7,187 nt of DNA from Planctomycetota bacterium (GTDB taxonomy: Bacteria; Planctomycetota; Planctomycetia; Pirellulales; UBA7805): NCBI GenBank assembly GCA_030605285.1, contig JAUWIQ010000096.1, positions 1 through 7,187 on the forward strand, written 5' to 3'. Position 1 is the first letter of the stretch. Each line of letters starts with the position of its first letter. The position numbers were made by a program, and so were the translations under genes. Shown in pieces: positions 6,359-7,187 of this stretch. Under the pieces are notes generated by a model, which was given only the letters and a program-made list of their open reading frames with translations, ran no database searches and was not told where the DNA came from.

Positions 6359-6853
6359 ATGTTGACGTGGAATTGGATCATCGGAGTCTGGCTCTTTTTA
6401 TTGGGCGCCTGCGTGGGCAGTTTCCTTAACGTGGTTGTTGCCAGGTTGCCCAGAGGAAAAAGCATTCTCCGGCCCGGCAGTCGTTGTCCTGTGTGTGAAA
6501 AGCCGATCCGGCCCTGGCACAACATTCCCCTGATCGGATGGCTGCTGCTGCGAGGTCGTTGCTATGACTGCGGTTCACCAATCCGTGGACGTTATCCGCT
6601 CGTGGAGCTGATTGCTGCAAGCTGGTTTGTCGTGGTGGCCTGGGTCACTTTGAACGTTCAGGGTCACCTCACGTCGACCGACCCGGGGCTTCTCTGGATA
6701 TTTGCGGGGAATCTGGCGCTGCTGGGCTGTGGGGTGTTTTGCGGCCTGTTGATCCTGCAGGATCAGAACAAAATACCGCGCGCCCTGATCGTCCTCGTGC
6801 TGCTGAGTGTGCTCATCGCAGGTGGTTTGTTGTGGGTCCTCGTGACCGGCTAA
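6359..6853 (+). CDS. Prepilin peptidase N-terminal (DiS_P_DiS) domain protein lacking the peptidase domain, 164 aa
   Basis: The first 95 residues match the N-terminal domain of type IV prepilin peptidases (PilD/GspO). They contain a membrane segment running into GSFLNVVVARLP (20-31), the zinc-type pairs Cys43-x2-Cys46 and Cys68-x2-Cys71, then NIPLIG (55-60), LLLRGRC (62-68) and RYPLVE (78-83). In full enzymes (about 250-290 aa) this domain is linked to N-methylation of processed pilins, and an A24 aspartic protease domain follows. Here only three more hydrophobic segments follow (about 82-98, 111-133, 142-162), then TAA. LILQDQNKIP (131-140) resembles the first protease motif, but the position seven residues before Pro, normally the catalytic Asp, is Leu133. 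No GxGD motif is present, and the 181 bp downstream cannot encode the missing half in any frame. It is an inner-membrane protein. It starts 61 bp after the UbiD-like gene with no terminator between, so the two are probably co-transcribed. It could be a methylase-only partner or a non-catalytic relative. Confidence 0.88.
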   Translation: MLTWNWIIGVWLFLLGACVGSFLNVVVARLPRGKSILRPGSRCPVCEKPIRPWHNIPLIGWLLLRGRCYDCGSPIRGRYPLVELIAASWFVVVAWVTLNVQGHLTSTDPGLLWIFAGNLALLGCGVFCGLLILQDQNKIPRALIVLVLLSVLIAGGLLWVLVTG

Positions 6854-6933
6854 AAGGTTGCTCGACCCGTTAAATTCTCTCTCGATCAAGTTTTCCACGT
6901 GCCATTCTCTCGGTCTTGATCTAGATCGTACCG

Positions 6934-6952
6934 TCTCATACTTGAGATTTTT
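6934..6952 (+). terminator. Possible weak intrinsic terminator
   Basis: TCTCA (6934-6938) and TGAGA (6943-6947) pair around a 4-nt loop and are followed directly by five T. The stem is short and AT-rich (5 bp plus one possible G-U), so termination would be weak. It lies 81 nt after the prepilin-peptidase-like gene and before the next one. Confidence 0.35.
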
Positions 6953-7034
6953 CAGAGGGGTCGTTAACCTATCCGGCTTCGGGTAGTTTGTCGCTGCCCT
7001 TTGGGTAAGTGGCGGTTATTCAGGGATCCTTCGA

Positions 7035-7187
7035 ATGTCCGAGAATTTTAACGAGCAGGCCGCAGAGGATGCCCATGTCAAATGGCTGGTTTATAGCCCT
7101 CAGGCCTGGATCCAACATGCCTTGTTCATTGCGGCCGCGACGGCAACCGGCGGTGTGGCGTGGCTCTTCTGGTTTTCTGAGGAATGG
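7035..7187 (+). CDS. N-terminal part of an unidentified membrane protein (cut by the window end)
   Basis: An ATG at 7035 opens a frame that runs to the last base (51 codons, no stop). AGGGA at 7022-7026 with an 8-nt spacer supports the start. The first 22 residues are polar and acidic (MSENFNEQAAEDAHVKW). From about residue 30 a hydrophobic stretch follows, ALFIAAATATGGVAWLFWF (30-48), very likely a transmembrane segment, giving a cytoplasmic N-terminus with an inner-membrane anchor or multi-pass protein. I do not recognise the family from this fragment. It follows the prepilin-peptidase-like gene by 181 bp, with a possible weak terminator between, so an operon link is uncertain. Confidence 0.65.
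   Translation, partial: MSENFNEQAAEDAHVKWLVYSPQAWIQHALFIAAATATGGVAWLFWFSEEW

Noticed and set aside
6884..6921. Inverted repeat GATCAAG / CTTGATC as an operator
   Set aside because: The arms are 7 bp with a 24-nt gap and no promoter elements around them; chance is likely.

Overview
The window is about 7.2 kb of bacterial chromosomal DNA with moderately high GC. Its gene content fits a planctomycete, most likely near the Pirellulales. The clues are a secreted protein made of DUF11-type repeats, a long-form (about 610 aa) UbiD-family decarboxylase, a stand-alone prepilin-peptidase N-terminal domain, weak or variable Shine-Dalgarno use, and a tRNA without an encoded CCA. This placement is inferred from gene types only; no phylogenetic marker is present.

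Layout, left to right: (1) An intrinsic terminator at 73-108 closes a plus-strand unit lying mostly or wholly outside the window. (2) A small lipoprotein gene (155-448, minus) faces it. (3) A tRNA-Arg(UCU) gene (629-702, plus) is followed by about 330 bp with no convincing gene but several CCCGGG-based inverted repeats. (4) Two minus-strand genes follow: a transglutaminase-like protein (1032-1847) and a secreted four-repeat DUF11 protein (2143-3666). (5) An ambiguous stretch (3667-4464) holds one weak minus-strand ORF. (6) A plus-strand group comes last: UbiD-like decarboxylase (4471-6297), a short membrane protein equal to the DiS_P_DiS domain of prepilin peptidase without its protease half (6359-6853), a possible weak terminator, and the first 51 codons of another membrane-type protein (7035 to the window end).

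The genes do not form an obvious single pathway. The decarboxylase probably acts in the cytoplasm on an aromatic or quinone-precursor acid, using prenylated FMN. The lipoprotein and the DUF11 protein are exported, and the prepilin-peptidase-like protein is in the inner membrane. I found no CRISPR array, transposase, phage gene or toxin-antitoxin pair. The most unusual feature is the prepilin-peptidase-like protein, which keeps both zinc-type CxxC pairs but has lost the first catalytic aspartate and has no room for the second.
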